A DNA stretch of 64,000 nt from Hordeum vulgare subsp. vulgare (taxonomy: Eukaryota; Streptophyta; Magnoliopsida; Poales; Poaceae). The position numbers were made by a program, and so were the translations under genes. The notes beneath the pieces are model-generated. The model worked only from the letters and a program-made list of their open reading frames with translations, made no database searches and was not told the origin of the DNA. Below are positions 33,230-44,439 of this stretch, piece by piece. The stretch spans positions 103,280,881 to 103,344,880 of the forward strand of contig NC_058519.1 of the NCBI RefSeq assembly GCF_904849725.1. The letters are read 5' to 3'. How positions within the stretch are numbered: position 1 is the stretch's first letter; the number at the start of each line of letters is the position of its first letter.

Positions 33230-33297
33230 TAGTGGGGACTCAAACCCGTGATCTCTTAGTTCCAGAACAACACGCTGACCAGTTTGTTTACGCAGAG
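33230..33297 (-). other. tRNA-like module d in LTR-II remnant
   Basis: The minus strand has the A-box-like AAACTGGTCAGCGTG and B-box-like GGGTTTGAGTCCCC at tRNA-like spacing. Confidence 0.45.
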
Positions 33298-33433
33298 GAT
33301 TGCGAAAAATAACAGGTTCTTCGCTACATGAGCCATACCGTCGCGTTGGGCTAACGAAACTGAAAATGACGACACAACAGCTTTGTTGCCAGATCGACAA
33401 CACAACAGCACTGGGGCGAGGCACTTGGCGAGG

Positions 33434-34988
33434 TGATACGTCTCCAACATATCTATAACTTTTGATGGTTTCATGCCATTATCTTGTCAAACTTTGGATG
33501 TTTTGCATGACTTTTATATATTTTTTGGGACTACCTTATTAACTCAGTGCCAAGTGCCAGTTCCTGTTTTTTCCATGTTTTTTACCCCTTTCAGAGGAGG
33601 ATTTTGAACGGAGTCCAAACGGAATGAAACTGCCAAAAAGATTTTTTGCCAAAACAGAAAAAGATCGGGAAGCCGGAGAATCAGGGCAGGGGGAGTGCAG
33701 GGACCCCACAAGCCCTCATGGCGCGGCCAGGGGGGCCCACGCCTCCCTGGCTTGTGGGATCCCTAGGCCACCTCTGCCCTAGGTTTTGCGCCTATATATT
33801 CCCTAAAATCCCAGAAAAAATCACGAGATCATCGAAAGTACTTTTCCGCCGCCGCAAGCTTCTGTCTCCGCAAGATCCCATCTGGGGCACATTCTGGTGC
33901 CCTCCTGGAGGAGGGATTCGGACACGGAGGGCTTCTTCATCAACACCATGACCTCTCCAATGATGCGTGAGTAGTTCACCATAGACCTACGGGTCCATAG
34001 CTACTAGCTAGATGGCTTCTTCTCTCTCTTGGATCTTTAATAGAAAGTTCTCCATGATCTTCATGGAGATCTATCCGATGTAATCTTGTTTTGCGGTGTG
34101 TTTGTCGAGATCCTATCAATTGTGGATTTATGATCAGATTATCTATGAATCTTATTTGAGTTTCTTCTGATCTCTCTTATGCATGATTTCATATCCTTGT
34201 AATTCTCTTCGAGTTGTGGGTTTTGTTTGGCCAACTAGATCTATGATTCTTGCAATGGGAGAAGTGCTTGGTTTTGGGTTCATACCGTGCGGTGACCTCA
34301 CCCAGTGACAGAAGGGGTAGCAAGGCACGCATCGTGTTGTTGCCATCAAGGGTCAAAAGATGGGGGTTTCATCATTGGTTTGAGATTATCCCTCTACATC
34401 ATGTCATCTTGCTTACAACGTTACTCTTTTTGTCATGAACTCAATACACTAGATGCATGCTGGATAGCGGTCGATGTGTGGAGTAATAGTAGTAGATGCA
34501 GAAAGTATCGGTCTACTTGTCTCGGACATGATGCCTATATGTATGATCATTGCCTTAGATATCGTCATGACTTTGCGCGGTTCTATCAATTGCTCGACAG
34601 TAATTTGTTCACCCACCATAATATTTGCTATTTTGAGAGAAGCCTCTAGTGAACACTATGGCCCCGGGGTCTACTCCACACCATATTTTCAGCCTTACAC
34701 TTTTTCTTCGTTGTACTTTCCGCCTTCAGATCTCACTTTGCAATATTCTTGAAGGGATTGACAACCCCTTTATAGCGTTGGGTGCAAGCTCTTTGTGTTT
34801 GTGCAGGTACTCTGGACTTGACGAGATTCTCCTACTGGATTGATACCTTGGTTCTCAAACTGAGGGAAATACTTACTGCTCCAGTGCTACATCACCCTTT
34901 CCTCTTCAAGGGAAAAACCGACGCAGGCAAGAGAAGTAGCAAGAAGAATTCCTTGCGTTGCCGGGGAAGGACTTTTGTTGCCGTAGCA
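33434..34988 (+). repeat. 5' LTR of A2 (subtype A, 1555 bp)
   Basis: The LTR starts TGATACGTCTCCAAC and ends GTTGCCGTAGCA. A TATA-like box TATATATT is at 33793-33800. A primer-site-like copy ending GTTGCCGGGGAAGG lies inside the LTR at 34951-34970. Confidence 0.85.
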
Positions 34989-34998
34989 GAAGAATTTC

Positions 34999-35018
34999 TG
35001 GTGCCGTTGCCGGGGAGG
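34999..35018 (+). other. Primer binding site, tRNA-Asp type (A2)
   Basis: TGGTGCCGTTGCCGGGGAGG has one mismatch to the tRNA-Asp complement. It starts 10 bases after the LTR end. Confidence 0.8.
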
Positions 35019-35249
35019 ATCAAGTCAAGAACTCATCCAAGTAAGTGTCGCAAACTCATCTCTTGCATTTACTTTTTTGCCTCTCGTTTTCCTCTCCCCC
35101 ACTTCTGAAAAACAAAAATTTACAAAAATATTTGCCTTTTTCCTTTGCCCTCTTCTTCGTTCGCCCTTTTCTTTCCCTTGCCTTTCATTTGCTTGTGTGC
35201 TATGTGCCTTCAATATGCTTGCTTCTTCGCTTGCTGAAAATCTAGTGAT

Positions 35250-35999
35250 ATGGATCCTCACCCACTTGCTAATCTCTTTAAGAGATCCACTTATGTGGAA
35301 CCAATTACTAGTGAGTTGAGTGCACTTGACTTTCTCTATGGAGTTTTCCTTGAGATGCGTGAATCTGAAAATCGTGATGAAGAAATTTATGAGGTGATTC
35401 ACGAGGGCTCCTTGAATGAAAAGCATGATTGCAATGATTTCATTATAAATTCTATTAATGACAATCATACTAAAAATATGCAAAACCCTAAGCTTGGGGA
35501 TGCTAGTTTTGCTATGTCCTCTACTTGTTGCAATGATCATGAATGGGGTGATGATTTTTCTTATGATCTTGAAAATTTGTTTAAACCTCATTATGAATAT
35601 GATATTTGCAACAATTTTGAAAGTGGGTTTGGAGAAGTAATTACTTTAGTTGATGATAATCCCACTATTTTTGAAGAGCGTCAACTTTGCATGCATGTGG
35701 ATCATGAAAAGAATATCCTATGGGATAGCTGTATTGTTGAATTTGATTATGATCCCACATGTAATTGCTATGAGAGAGGAAAATATTGTGGTAGAAACTT
35801 TCATGTTACCAATTCACCTCTCGTTATGTTGAGATTGATATTGTCTCTTTCTTCTTCCTTGCATTTGGTAACTATTGGTTTTCTTGACAATATGTTTTCC
35901 TATAAAATGCCTATGCATAGGAAGTATGTTAGACTTAGATGTGATTTTCACATGCTTTATGATGCTCTCGTTGTGCTGCAATTCTTGTCTTTTGTGTGA
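35250..35999 (+). CDS. 249-residue ORF of unknown function in element A2
   Basis: I do not recognise this protein. It starts MDPHPLANLFKRS, is acidic in its first two thirds, and has several cysteines in its middle (STCCNDHEWGDD near 91, CNCYERGKYCG near 171). Two hydrophobic stretches, about residues 190-216 and 233-249, could be membrane segments. Residues 79-86 (NPKLGDAS) are encoded by the polypurine-tract motif AAGCTTGGGGATGC at 35490. A second copy in A3 has exactly the same length with no indels and about 83% identity by eye, which argues for selection while the family was active. It is not Gag, protease, reverse transcriptase or integrase. An envelope-like or accessory role is possible but unsupported. 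The start is the first ATG after the pyrimidine-rich leader, and a shared tail lies downstream. Confidence 0.7.
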   Translation: MDPHPLANLFKRSTYVEPITSELSALDFLYGVFLEMRESENRDEEIYEVIHEGSLNEKHDCNDFIINSINDNHTKNMQNPKLGDASFAMSSTCCNDHEWGDDFSYDLENLFKPHYEYDICNNFESGFGEVITLVDDNPTIFEERQLCMHVDHEKNILWDSCIVEFDYDPTCNCYERGKYCGRNFHVTNSPLVMLRLILSLSSSLHLVTIGFLDNMFSYKMPMHRKYVRLRCDFHMLYDALVVLQFLSFV

Positions 36000-38681
36000 G
36001 CATCATTGAATTATCAATGCCTAGCTAAAAGGCTTTAAAGAATAGCGCTTGTTGGGAGGAAACCCAATGAATTTATTTCTTTTTCTTTCTATTTTGTTGC
36101 TTCCACACCATCATAATTCTGTTATGATCGTGTTTTTTTGTGCTTCTTTTTGTGTTTGATCCAAGCAAAACCTTTATGACTAGTCTTGGTGATGGTTGTT
36201 TGATCCTGCTGGAAAAATACAGAAACTTTTCGCTCACGAGATGATTTTTCATTTTTATTCAGAAAGTTATTTTGAGTTGATTCTTTTTGCTGCTGGTTGA
36301 ATTTCCTTTTTCCCAGGCAGTCGTAATTTTTCAGAATGTTTGAGGTAACATAAGTATACGAAGTATACAGATTGCTACAGACTGGTCTGTTTTTGACAGA
36401 TTCTGTTTTTGTTGAGTTGGTTGCTTGTTTTGATGAAACTATGGTTAGTATCGGGGGGTACTATCCATGGAAAAGTGAGAATATAGTATCCCAACACCAA
36501 TACAAATAGAAATCAACATTTCTATAGTACAAAAAGAGGTGGTAGTTTGTTTTCTTGTGCTAATGTTATCACGAGTTTCTGTTTAAGTTTTGTGTTGTGA
36601 AGGTTTCAAGTTTTGGGTGACGTTCTCATGGACAAAGAGATAAGGAGTGGAAAGATCTCAAGCTTGGGGATGCCCAAGGCATCCCAAGCCAAATTCAAGG
36701 ACACCAAAAAGCCTAAGCTTGGGGATGCCCCGGGAAGGCATCCCCTCTTTCGTCTTCAATCCATCGGTAACATTACTTGGAGCTATATTTTTATTCACCA
36801 CATGATATGTGTTTTGCTTGGAGCGTCTTGTATCTTAGGTTTATTTTCTTTTTGTTGTGTCACAATCATCCTTGTTGCACAACTTTTTGAGAGAGAGAGT
36901 GACATGCACTCATCGTGATTTTAGAATGCTCATAGTGCTTCACTTAAATCTTTTGAGCTAGATAATTTTGCTATATGTGCTTCACTTAGATCTTTCAGAG
37001 CACGGCAGTGCGTGACTTGGTAGTTGGCTTATGCTATGAAAGTAGTCCCAAAGGTGATAGGTACCCAAAGAGGATACAAAAACCTCCATCTTCATGTGCA
37101 TTGAGTAGAAAAAGAAGTTTTGATTCTCTCAATTAGTTTTGAGACGTGGAATTGGTAATATTAAGAGTTATGTTAGTAGGGTGTTGTGAATCTAGAAATA
37201 CTTGTGTTGAAGTTAGTGATTCCTGTAGCATGCACGTATGGTGAACCGCTATGTTAGGAAGTTGGAGCATAATTGATCTATTGATTGTCATCCTTTGTGT
37301 TGAGGTCGGGATCGTGCGATGGTTAACACCTACCAACCCTTCCCCTAGGAGTATGCGTTTAGCAATTTGTTTCGATTACTAATAAAAATTTCCGCAACAA
37401 GTATGTGAGTTCTTGATGACAAATGTGAGTCCATGGTATAGATGCACTTTCACCTTCCACCTTTGCTAGCCTCTCTAGTGCCGTGCAATTCTCGCCGGTG
37501 CACAAACCCACCATATGCCTTCCTCAAAACAGCCACCATACCTACCTACTATGGCATTTTCATAGCCATTCCGAGATATATTGCCATGCAACTCCCACTG
37601 TTCCGTCTCATGACTTGTGCCATCACTCTCATATTGCCATTGCATGATCGTAAGATAGCTAGCGAGATGTTTCAACGTCATACGGCAAGCTAGATCGTTG
37701 CACATCCCGGTACATTGCCGGAGGCATTTCCTATAGAGTCATTTCTAAGCTTTGCGCTGTGAGTAAATAAAAGTGTGATGACCATCATTATTAGAGCATT
37801 GTCCCATGTGAGGAAATAAAAAAAGGCCAAAGAGCCCAAAAATAAATAAATAAAGGGAAAGAGAAAAGAAAAAAAAAGGCCTAGGAGCCCAAATAAAAAA
37901 AGAGAAAAAGAGAGAAGGGACAATATTACTATCTTTTTCCACACTTGTGCTTCATAATAGCACCATGTTCTTCATGATTGAGAGCCTCTCATTTCGTCAC
38001 CACCATATGCTAGTGGGAATCTTCATTATATAACTTGGCTTGTATATTCCAATGATGGGCTTCCTCAAAATTGCCCTAGGTCTTCATGAGCAAGCAAGTT
38101 GGATGCACACCCACTGGTTTACCTTTTGAGCTTTCACATACTTATAACTCTAGTGCATCCTCTGTATGGCAATCCCTACTCATTCACATTGATATCTATT
38201 AATGGGCATCTCCATAGCCCTTTGATACGCCGAGTCAATGTGACCATCTCCTCCTTTTTGTCTCACAACCACCACCACACTCTATTCCACTTTTAGTGTT
38301 ATATCCATGGCTCACGCTCATGTATTGCGTGATAGTTATAAAAAGTTTGAGAAAGTAAGAGTGTGAAAATAATTACTTGGCCAATATCGGGGTTGTGCAT
38401 GATTTACATTAGTTGTGTGAGGATTATGGAGCATAGCCAGACTATAAGATTTTGTAGGGATAACTTTTATTGGCCTTGTTATTTTGAAAGTTCATGATTA
38501 CCTTGCTAGTTTGCTTGAAGTATTATTGTTTTCATGTCAATAGCAAACTATTGTTTTGAATCTTACGGATCTGAACATTCATGTCACGTGAAAGAAGTTG
38601 CAAAGGACAACTATGCTAGGTAGCATTCCACATCAAAAATTCATTCTTTATCACTTCCCTACTCGAGGACGAGCAGGAGTT
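36000..38681 (+). other. Non-coding 3' internal region of A2
   Basis: This is the same region as 923-3590. It contains the small hairpin at 36052-36067, the hairpin pair at 36663-36745 and the purine tract at 37810-37920. I see no gene. Confidence 0.75.
36663..36745 (+). other. Paired RNA-type hairpins in A2
   Basis: Hairpin 1 spans 36663-36688 and hairpin 2 spans 36721-36745. Both stems are identical in sequence to those in A1 (1576-1658). Confidence 0.7.
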
Positions 38682-38696
38682 AAGCTTGGGGATGCT
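38682..38696 (+). other. Polypurine tract of A2
   Basis: AAGCTTGGGGATGCT lies directly before TGATACG at 38697. Confidence 0.65.
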
Positions 38697-39388
38697 TGAT
38701 ACGTCTCCAACGTATCTATAATTTTTGATGGTTTCATGCTATTATCTTGTCAAACTTTGGATGTTTTGCATGACTTTTATATATTTTTGATGGTTTTATG
38801 CATGCTCGATAGCGGTCGACGTGTGGAGTAATAGTAGTAGATGCAAAAAGTATCGGTCTACTTGTTTTGGACGTGATGCCTATAGATATAATCATTGCCT
38901 TATATAACGTCATGACTTTGCGCGGTTCTATCAATTGCTCGATAGTAATTCGTTCACCCACTGTCTACTTGCTTTCATGAGAGAAGCCACTAGTGAACAC
39001 TACGGCCCCCGGGTCTATTCACAACTATCGTCTCCGCTTTCACTTTTACTTTGCTTTGTTTACTTTTTGCTTTCAGTTCTCACTTTGCAAACAATATATA
39101 AGGGATTGACAACCCCTTCATAGCATTGGGTGCAAGCTCTTTGTGTTTGTGCAGGTACTTGTGACGTGAACGCTCCTCCTACTGGATTGATACCTTGGTT
39201 CTCAAACTGAGGGAAATACTTACCGCCGCTATGCTACATCACCCTTTCCTCTTCAAGGGAACACCAACGCAAGGCTCCAAGACCGTGGGGAAATCCTTTG
39301 CATATTTGCCAAGGAAGTCCCTATAGGCGTAGCCGTGGCAGCAGGATTCCTGGCGCCGTGCTAGGGAAGGTCTGTGGTCGTAGTAGCA
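38697..39388 (+). repeat. Chimeric LTR joining A2 and B1 (692 bp)
   Basis: The first 90 or so bases are subtype A and match the A2 5' LTR, including GTTTTGCATGACTTTTATAT. After a breakpoint at about 38788-38803 the sequence is subtype B, including CTTGTTTTGGACGTG and GTCTACTTGCTTTCATGAG. About 0.9 kb of LTR is missing. It serves as the 3' LTR of A2 and the 5' LTR of B1, and it ends just before a normal primer site. A primer-site-like copy is inside at 39351-39370. Confidence 0.85.
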
Positions 39389-39398
39389 GAAGGATTTC

Positions 39399-39418
39399 TG
39401 GCGCCGTTGCTGGGGAGG
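39399..39418 (+). other. Primer binding site, tRNA-Asp type (B1)
   Basis: TGGCGCCGTTGCTGGGGAGG has one mismatch to the tRNA-Asp complement. Confidence 0.85.
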
Positions 39419-39662
39419 AGAGATCAAGTCAAGATCTATCCAAGTAGGTGTCACAAACTCATCTCTTGCATTTACCTTTTTTGCCAGTTGCCTCTCGTTT
39501 TCCTCTCCCTCACTTCACATTTGACGTTTTCTTTTGCCTTTCTACTTTGCCGTTTTCATTTGCCTTTTTGCCTTTCTCCTTTGTCGTTTTCTTTTGCCTT
39601 TGCCGTTTTCCTTTGCCGGTTTTCTTGCTTGCTTGTGTGCTTGTTTGTTTGTTGAAGTCATC

Positions 39663-41737
39663 ATGGCTGAAAACACCAAACTTTGCGACTTCTCGAGCAC
39701 TAATAATAATGATTTTATTAGTACTCCGATTGCTCCCGCCACTAGTGCGGAATCGTATGAAATCAACGTAGCCTTGCTGAATCTTGTTATGAAAGAGTAA
39801 TTCTCTGGCCTTCCTAGTGAAGATGCCGCATACCATCTCAATACCTTCATTGAGCTTTGCGATATGCAAAAGAAAAGAGATGTGGATAATGACGTGATTA
39901 AGTTGAAGCTTTTTCCTTTCTCGTTGCGAAATCGCGCAAAAACTTGGTTTTCTTCTTTGCCTAAAAATAGTATCGATTCTTGGGATAAGTGCAAAGATGC
40001 TTACATATCCAAGTATTTTCCGCCGGCTAAGATTATCTCTCTACATAACGGTATCATGAATTTCAAGCAACTTGATCATGAACACGTTGCACAATCTTGG
40101 GAGAGGATGAAGTTAATGATTAGAAATTGTCCCGCTCATGGCTTGAGTTTGTGGGTGATTATACAAATCTTGTAAGCTGGTTTGAATTTTGCTTCTCGCA
40201 ATATCTTGGACTCCACCTCAGGTGGAACGTTCATCGAAATCACGTTTGGAGACGCTACAAAACTCCTAGACAATATCATGACCAACTACTCTCAGTGGCA
40301 CACTGGAAGGTCACCTGCTAGCAAAAAGGTACACGCTATAGAAGAAGTTAACTCGCTTAGTGCTAAGATGGACGAGTTGATGAATTTGGTTGCTAGTAGA
40401 AATGCTCCTTTAGATCCTAATGGCATGCCACTATCTTCCTTGATTGAGAGTAGCAACGCTAGTTTGGACGTTAATTTTGTTGGTAGGAACACTTTTGGCA
40501 ACAACAATGCTTTTAGAGGAAACTATGTTCCTATGCCTTTTCCTAGTAACTCCTCTAACAATTATGGCAATTCCTACAACAATGCTTATGGAAATCACAA
40601 CAAATTACCCTTTGATTTAGAGAGTAATATCAAAGAGTTCATCAACTCTCAAAAGATTTTCAATGCGTCCATAGAGGAAAAACTACTCAAAATAGATGAT
40701 TTGGCTAAGAGTGTTGATAGGATGTCTTGTGATATTGATGCTTTGAAAGTTAGATGTGCTCCTCCCAAGGTCAACTTGGATGAAACTTTAAAAGCTATGC
40801 GTGTCTCCATGAAGGAGAGCAAAGAAAGAACCGCCCAAATTCGCGCTAGGCATGAATGGTTTAAAAAGGTGTGTTCTAGTGATACAAATCACGAAGATCT
40901 TAAAGTGCTTGGTGTGACTCCTCTTGAATCTTTGTTTTCGCGTGTCAAACCTATTGATGAAGGGGCTGGATATGAATCCACTTTGGTTGAAAAACGCCCC
41001 AATGATTCGGAGCCCACCTATCTTGATGATAAAGGTGTGGAGAGTGGAGTAGAAGAAATCAAAATTCTGGGTAGTAATGAAACTCCCACTTTGGATTTCA
41101 AGGAATTAAATTATGGTAGTTGCTCCTTGTTTGAATGCATTTCCTTGATGCAATCCATTGCAAACTCTCCACATGCTTATAGCCAAAGCAAAGCCTTTAC
41201 CGCACATATCGTAGATGCTATGATGAAATCTCTTGAAGAGAAGCTCGAATTAGAAGTCTCTATACCTATAAAACTTCATGATGAGTAGGAACCTACTATC
41301 AAAATCAAGATCAAAAACTATGAATGCAATGCTTTGTGTGATTTGGGTGCTAGTGTTTCCGCGATTCCAAAGTCTTTATGTGATATTCTTGGTTTTCATG
41401 AGATTGAAGAGTGTTCTCTTAATTTCAATCTTGCGGATTGTACTGTCAAAAACTCATGGGAAGGATTGATGATGTTCTTATTGTTGCAAATAAGAACTAT
41501 GTACCCGTGGATTTCATTGTGCTTGACATAGATTGCAATCCTTCATGTCCCATTATTCTTGGTAGACCTTTCCTAAGGACTATTGGTGCTATCATCGATA
41601 TGAAGGAAGGGAATATTATATTTCAATTTCCCCTAAAGAAGGGCATGGAGCATTTTCCTAGAAAGAAAATAAGATTTCCTTATGAATCTATGATGAGGGC
41701 CACTTATGGTTTGAGCACCAAAGATGACTATACGTGA
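39663..41737 (+). pseudogene. Athila-type Gag-protease polyprotein, broken
   Basis: The frame starts at the ATG at 39663 (MAENTKLCDF). The Gag core runs from about 39800 to 40320 and includes KLFPFSLRNRAKTWFSSLP and EKLMIRNCPAHGL-like segments. An Asn/Ser-rich linker follows (about 40480-40620), and a retropepsin centre DLGASVSAIP lies at about 41341-41370. The frame ends after LGRPFLRTIGAIIDM with the tail TYGLSTKDDYT. Stops at 39798 (TAA), 40173 (TAA) and 41286 (TAG), and a one-base loss near 41455-41465, break it. The tail is the same as that of the 227-residue ORF in B2, so the shorter ORF looks like an internal-deletion derivative of this longer one. The protein should not be functional. 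Confidence 0.85.
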
Positions 41738-44424
41738 TTCCATCACCTTTTGCCTAGCTAAGGGCGTTAAACAATAGCGCTTGTTTGGACGCAACCCAAA
41801 GAATCTATCCTTTTTCTTTATGTTTTGTGTTTTCCACACTTTCATAATTCTGTTATGATTGTGTTTTTTGTGTTCCTTTTTGCGTTTGTACCAAGCAAAA
41901 CCGTTACGATTAGTCTTAGGGATGATCGTTTGGTCATGCTGGAAAAGACAGAAACTTTCTGCTCACGAAAAGAATTTTCGTTTTTTGTCTGTAAGAGATT
42001 TTGAGTTGATTCTTTTTGCTGCTGATTGCTACGCAAATTCTTCAGATTTTCATAATATTTCATAATTTTTAAGTACCATAAGTATACGAAGTATACAGAT
42101 TGCTAGAGACTGGTCTGCTGTTAACAGATTCTGTTTTTGTTTAGTTGGTTGCTTATTTTGATGAAACTATGGATAGTATCGGGGGGTATTAGCCATGGAA
42201 GATTGAAAATACAGTAACCCAACATCAACATGAGTAGAATTTAAGTTTTCTATAGTACCTAAGGAAGTGGTGGTTTGCTTTCTTATACTAATGTTATCAC
42301 GAGTTTCTGTTTAAGTTTCGTGTTGTGAAGTTTTCAAGTTTTGGGTGAAGTTCTTATGGACAAATAGATAAAGAGTGGCAAGAGCTCAAGCTTGGGGATG
42401 CCCAAGGCACCCCAAGTTGATTCAAGTATGCTGTAAAAGCCTAAGCTTGGGGATGCCCCGGGAAGGCATCCCCTCTTTCGTCTTCAATCCATGGGTAACG
42501 TTACTTGGGACTATATTTTTATTCACCACATGTTATGTGTTTTGCTTGGAGCGTCTTGTATCATAGGAGTCTTTTATTTTTTTTTGTCACAATCATCCTT
42601 GCTGCACACCTAGAGAGAGAGACATGCACTCACCGTGATTTTGTCGAGCTTCACTTATATCTTTTGGTTAGACAATTCAGCTCACATGTGCTTCACTTAT
42701 ATCTTTTGAGCTAGTTGATTTTGCTCTATGTGCTTCACTTATATCTTTTAGAGCACAATGGTGCGTGGCTTGGTAGTTGATCTATGCTTTGATAGTAGTC
42801 TCAAAAGGGGTAGTTATCCAAAGGGATATGAAAACTTCCACCTTCATGTGCATTGAATAGTTAGAGAAGTTTGATTCATCTCGATTAGTTTTGAGTTGTG
42901 GTTGTGGTAATATTGAAGTTATATTAGTAAGGTGTTGTGGATCTAGAAATACTTGTGTTGAAGTTAGTGATTCTCGTAGCATGCACGTATGGTGAACCGC
43001 TATGTGATGAAGTCTGAGAATGATTAGTCTATTGATTGTCATCCTTTGTGTGGCGGTCAGGATCGCGCGATGGTTTATACCTACCAACCCTTCCCCTAGG
43101 AGTATGCGTTGAATGCTTTGTTTCGGTTACTACTAAAACTTTTGCAACAAGTATATGAGTTCTTCATGACTAATCTTGAGTCCATGGTTTAGATGCACTT
43201 TCGCCTTCCACCATCACTATCTTCTTTAGTGTCGTGCAACCTTCGCCGGTGCACAAAACCACCCATATAGCGTCCCTCAAAACAGCCACCATACCTACCT
43301 ACTATGGCTTTTTCAAAGCTATTCCGAGATATATTGCCATACAACTACCACCATGACATGTGCCACCACTTCTACATTGCCATTGCATGATAATAAGATA
43401 GCTAGCATGATGTTTCCATTGATGTCTATGCCATGCTAGATCATTGTCGCGGTACACTACCGAAGGCATTCCATATAGAGTCATCATTCCTCTAAGTTTT
43501 AAGTTGTAAGTGTGATGATCATCATTGATGGAGCATTGTCCCATGTGAGGAAATAAAAGAGGCCAGCGAAGCCCATATACAAAAAGAGTCCAAAGATGCC
43601 CACTAAAATAAAAAAAAGAGGCCAAAGAGCCCACCAAAAAAATGAGAGAAAAAGAGAGAAGGGACAGTGCTACTATCTTTCCACACTTGTGCTTATTAAG
43701 CACCATGATCTTCATAATTGAGAGTCTCTCGTTTTGCCACCACCATATAGCTAGTGGGAAATTTTCATTATATAACTTGGCTTGTATGTTCCAATGATAG
43801 GCTTCCTCAAAATTGCCTTAGGTCTTCGTGAGCAAGCAAGTTGGATGCACACCCACTAGATTTCTTTAAGAGCTTTCACTTGCTCTTAGCTCCAGTGCAT
43901 CATTTGTATGGCAATCCCTACTCATTCACATTGATATCTATTGATGAGCATCTCCACAACTCATTGATATGCCTAGTTAATGTGACTATCTTCTCCTTTT
44001 TTGTCTTGCAATATCCACCACACTCCACACCATCTATAGTGCTATAACCATGGCTCACGCTCATGTATTGCGTGAGAGTTGAAATGGTTTGAGAAAGTAA
44101 AGGTGTGAAACAATTACTTGGCCAATACCGGGGTTGTGCATGATTTAAATTTGTTGTGCAATGATGATAGAGCATAGCCAGACTATATGATTTTGTAGGT
44201 ATAACTTTCTTTTGGCCTAGTTATTTTGAAAGTTCATGATTACCTTGCTAGTTTGCTTGAATTATTATTGTCTCCACGTCAATAGAAAACTATTGTTTTG
44301 AATCTAATGGATCTGAACATTCACGTCACATAAGAGGAGTTACAAAGGACATCTATGCTAGGTAGCATGAAAGCATCAAAAATTCATTCTTTATCACTTC
44401 CCTACTCGAGGACGAGCAGGAGTT
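41738..44424 (+). other. Non-coding 3' internal region of B1
   Basis: This is homologous to 923-3590, with subtype B differences. It carries the hairpin pair at 42391-42473 and the purine tract at 43547-43667. The small hairpin near 41783 is damaged (GTTTGGACGCAACCC). I see no gene. Confidence 0.75.
42391..42473 (+). other. Paired RNA-type hairpins in B1
   Basis: In hairpin 1 (42391-42416) the 3' arm is GGCACCCCAAG, not GGCATCCCAAG. It still forms 11 pairs with CTTGGGGATGCC, with the bulge moved from G to A. Hairpin 2 (42449-42473) is identical to that of A1. Confidence 0.7.
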
Positions 44425-44439
44425 AAGCTTGGGGATGCT
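44425..44439 (+). other. Polypurine tract of B1
   Basis: AAGCTTGGGGATGCT lies directly before TGATACG at 44440. Confidence 0.65.

Larger units (their letters stand above)
31087..33433 (-). repeat. LTR-II remnant, block 3 (minus strand)
   Basis: This continues block 2 after the Tekay insertion; the first five bases are the TGTTG target copy. From 31087 to about 31780 the minus strand keeps the same order of landmarks as the Tekay LTR, for example CGTAGCTCCGTT at the complement of 31759-31770. Further right it has, as in the Tekay LTR, tRNA-like modules and a GC-rich leader-like part, but the sequence there is mostly different. The LTR start is not reached, because the block is cut at 33433 by element A2. 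Confidence 0.6.
33434..38696 (+). mobile_element. Athila-like non-autonomous element A2 (3' LTR chimeric)
   Basis: It has a subtype A 5' LTR, a tRNA-Asp primer site, a 249-residue ORF, the shared non-coding 3' region and a polypurine tract. Its 3' LTR (38697-39388) starts as its own subtype A sequence but continues as subtype B. The left flank (CGAGG, 33429-33433) has no matching duplication after the next LTR, which supports fusion with a second element. It has no reverse transcriptase or integrase. Confidence 0.85.

Noticed and set aside
5136..33433. Inverted duplication of the Tekay LTR by rearrangement
   Set aside because: The minus-strand blocks parallel the Tekay LTR but are much more diverged than its two LTRs are from each other, and the Tekay TSD is perfect. 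They are better read as an LTR of a related family that served as host.
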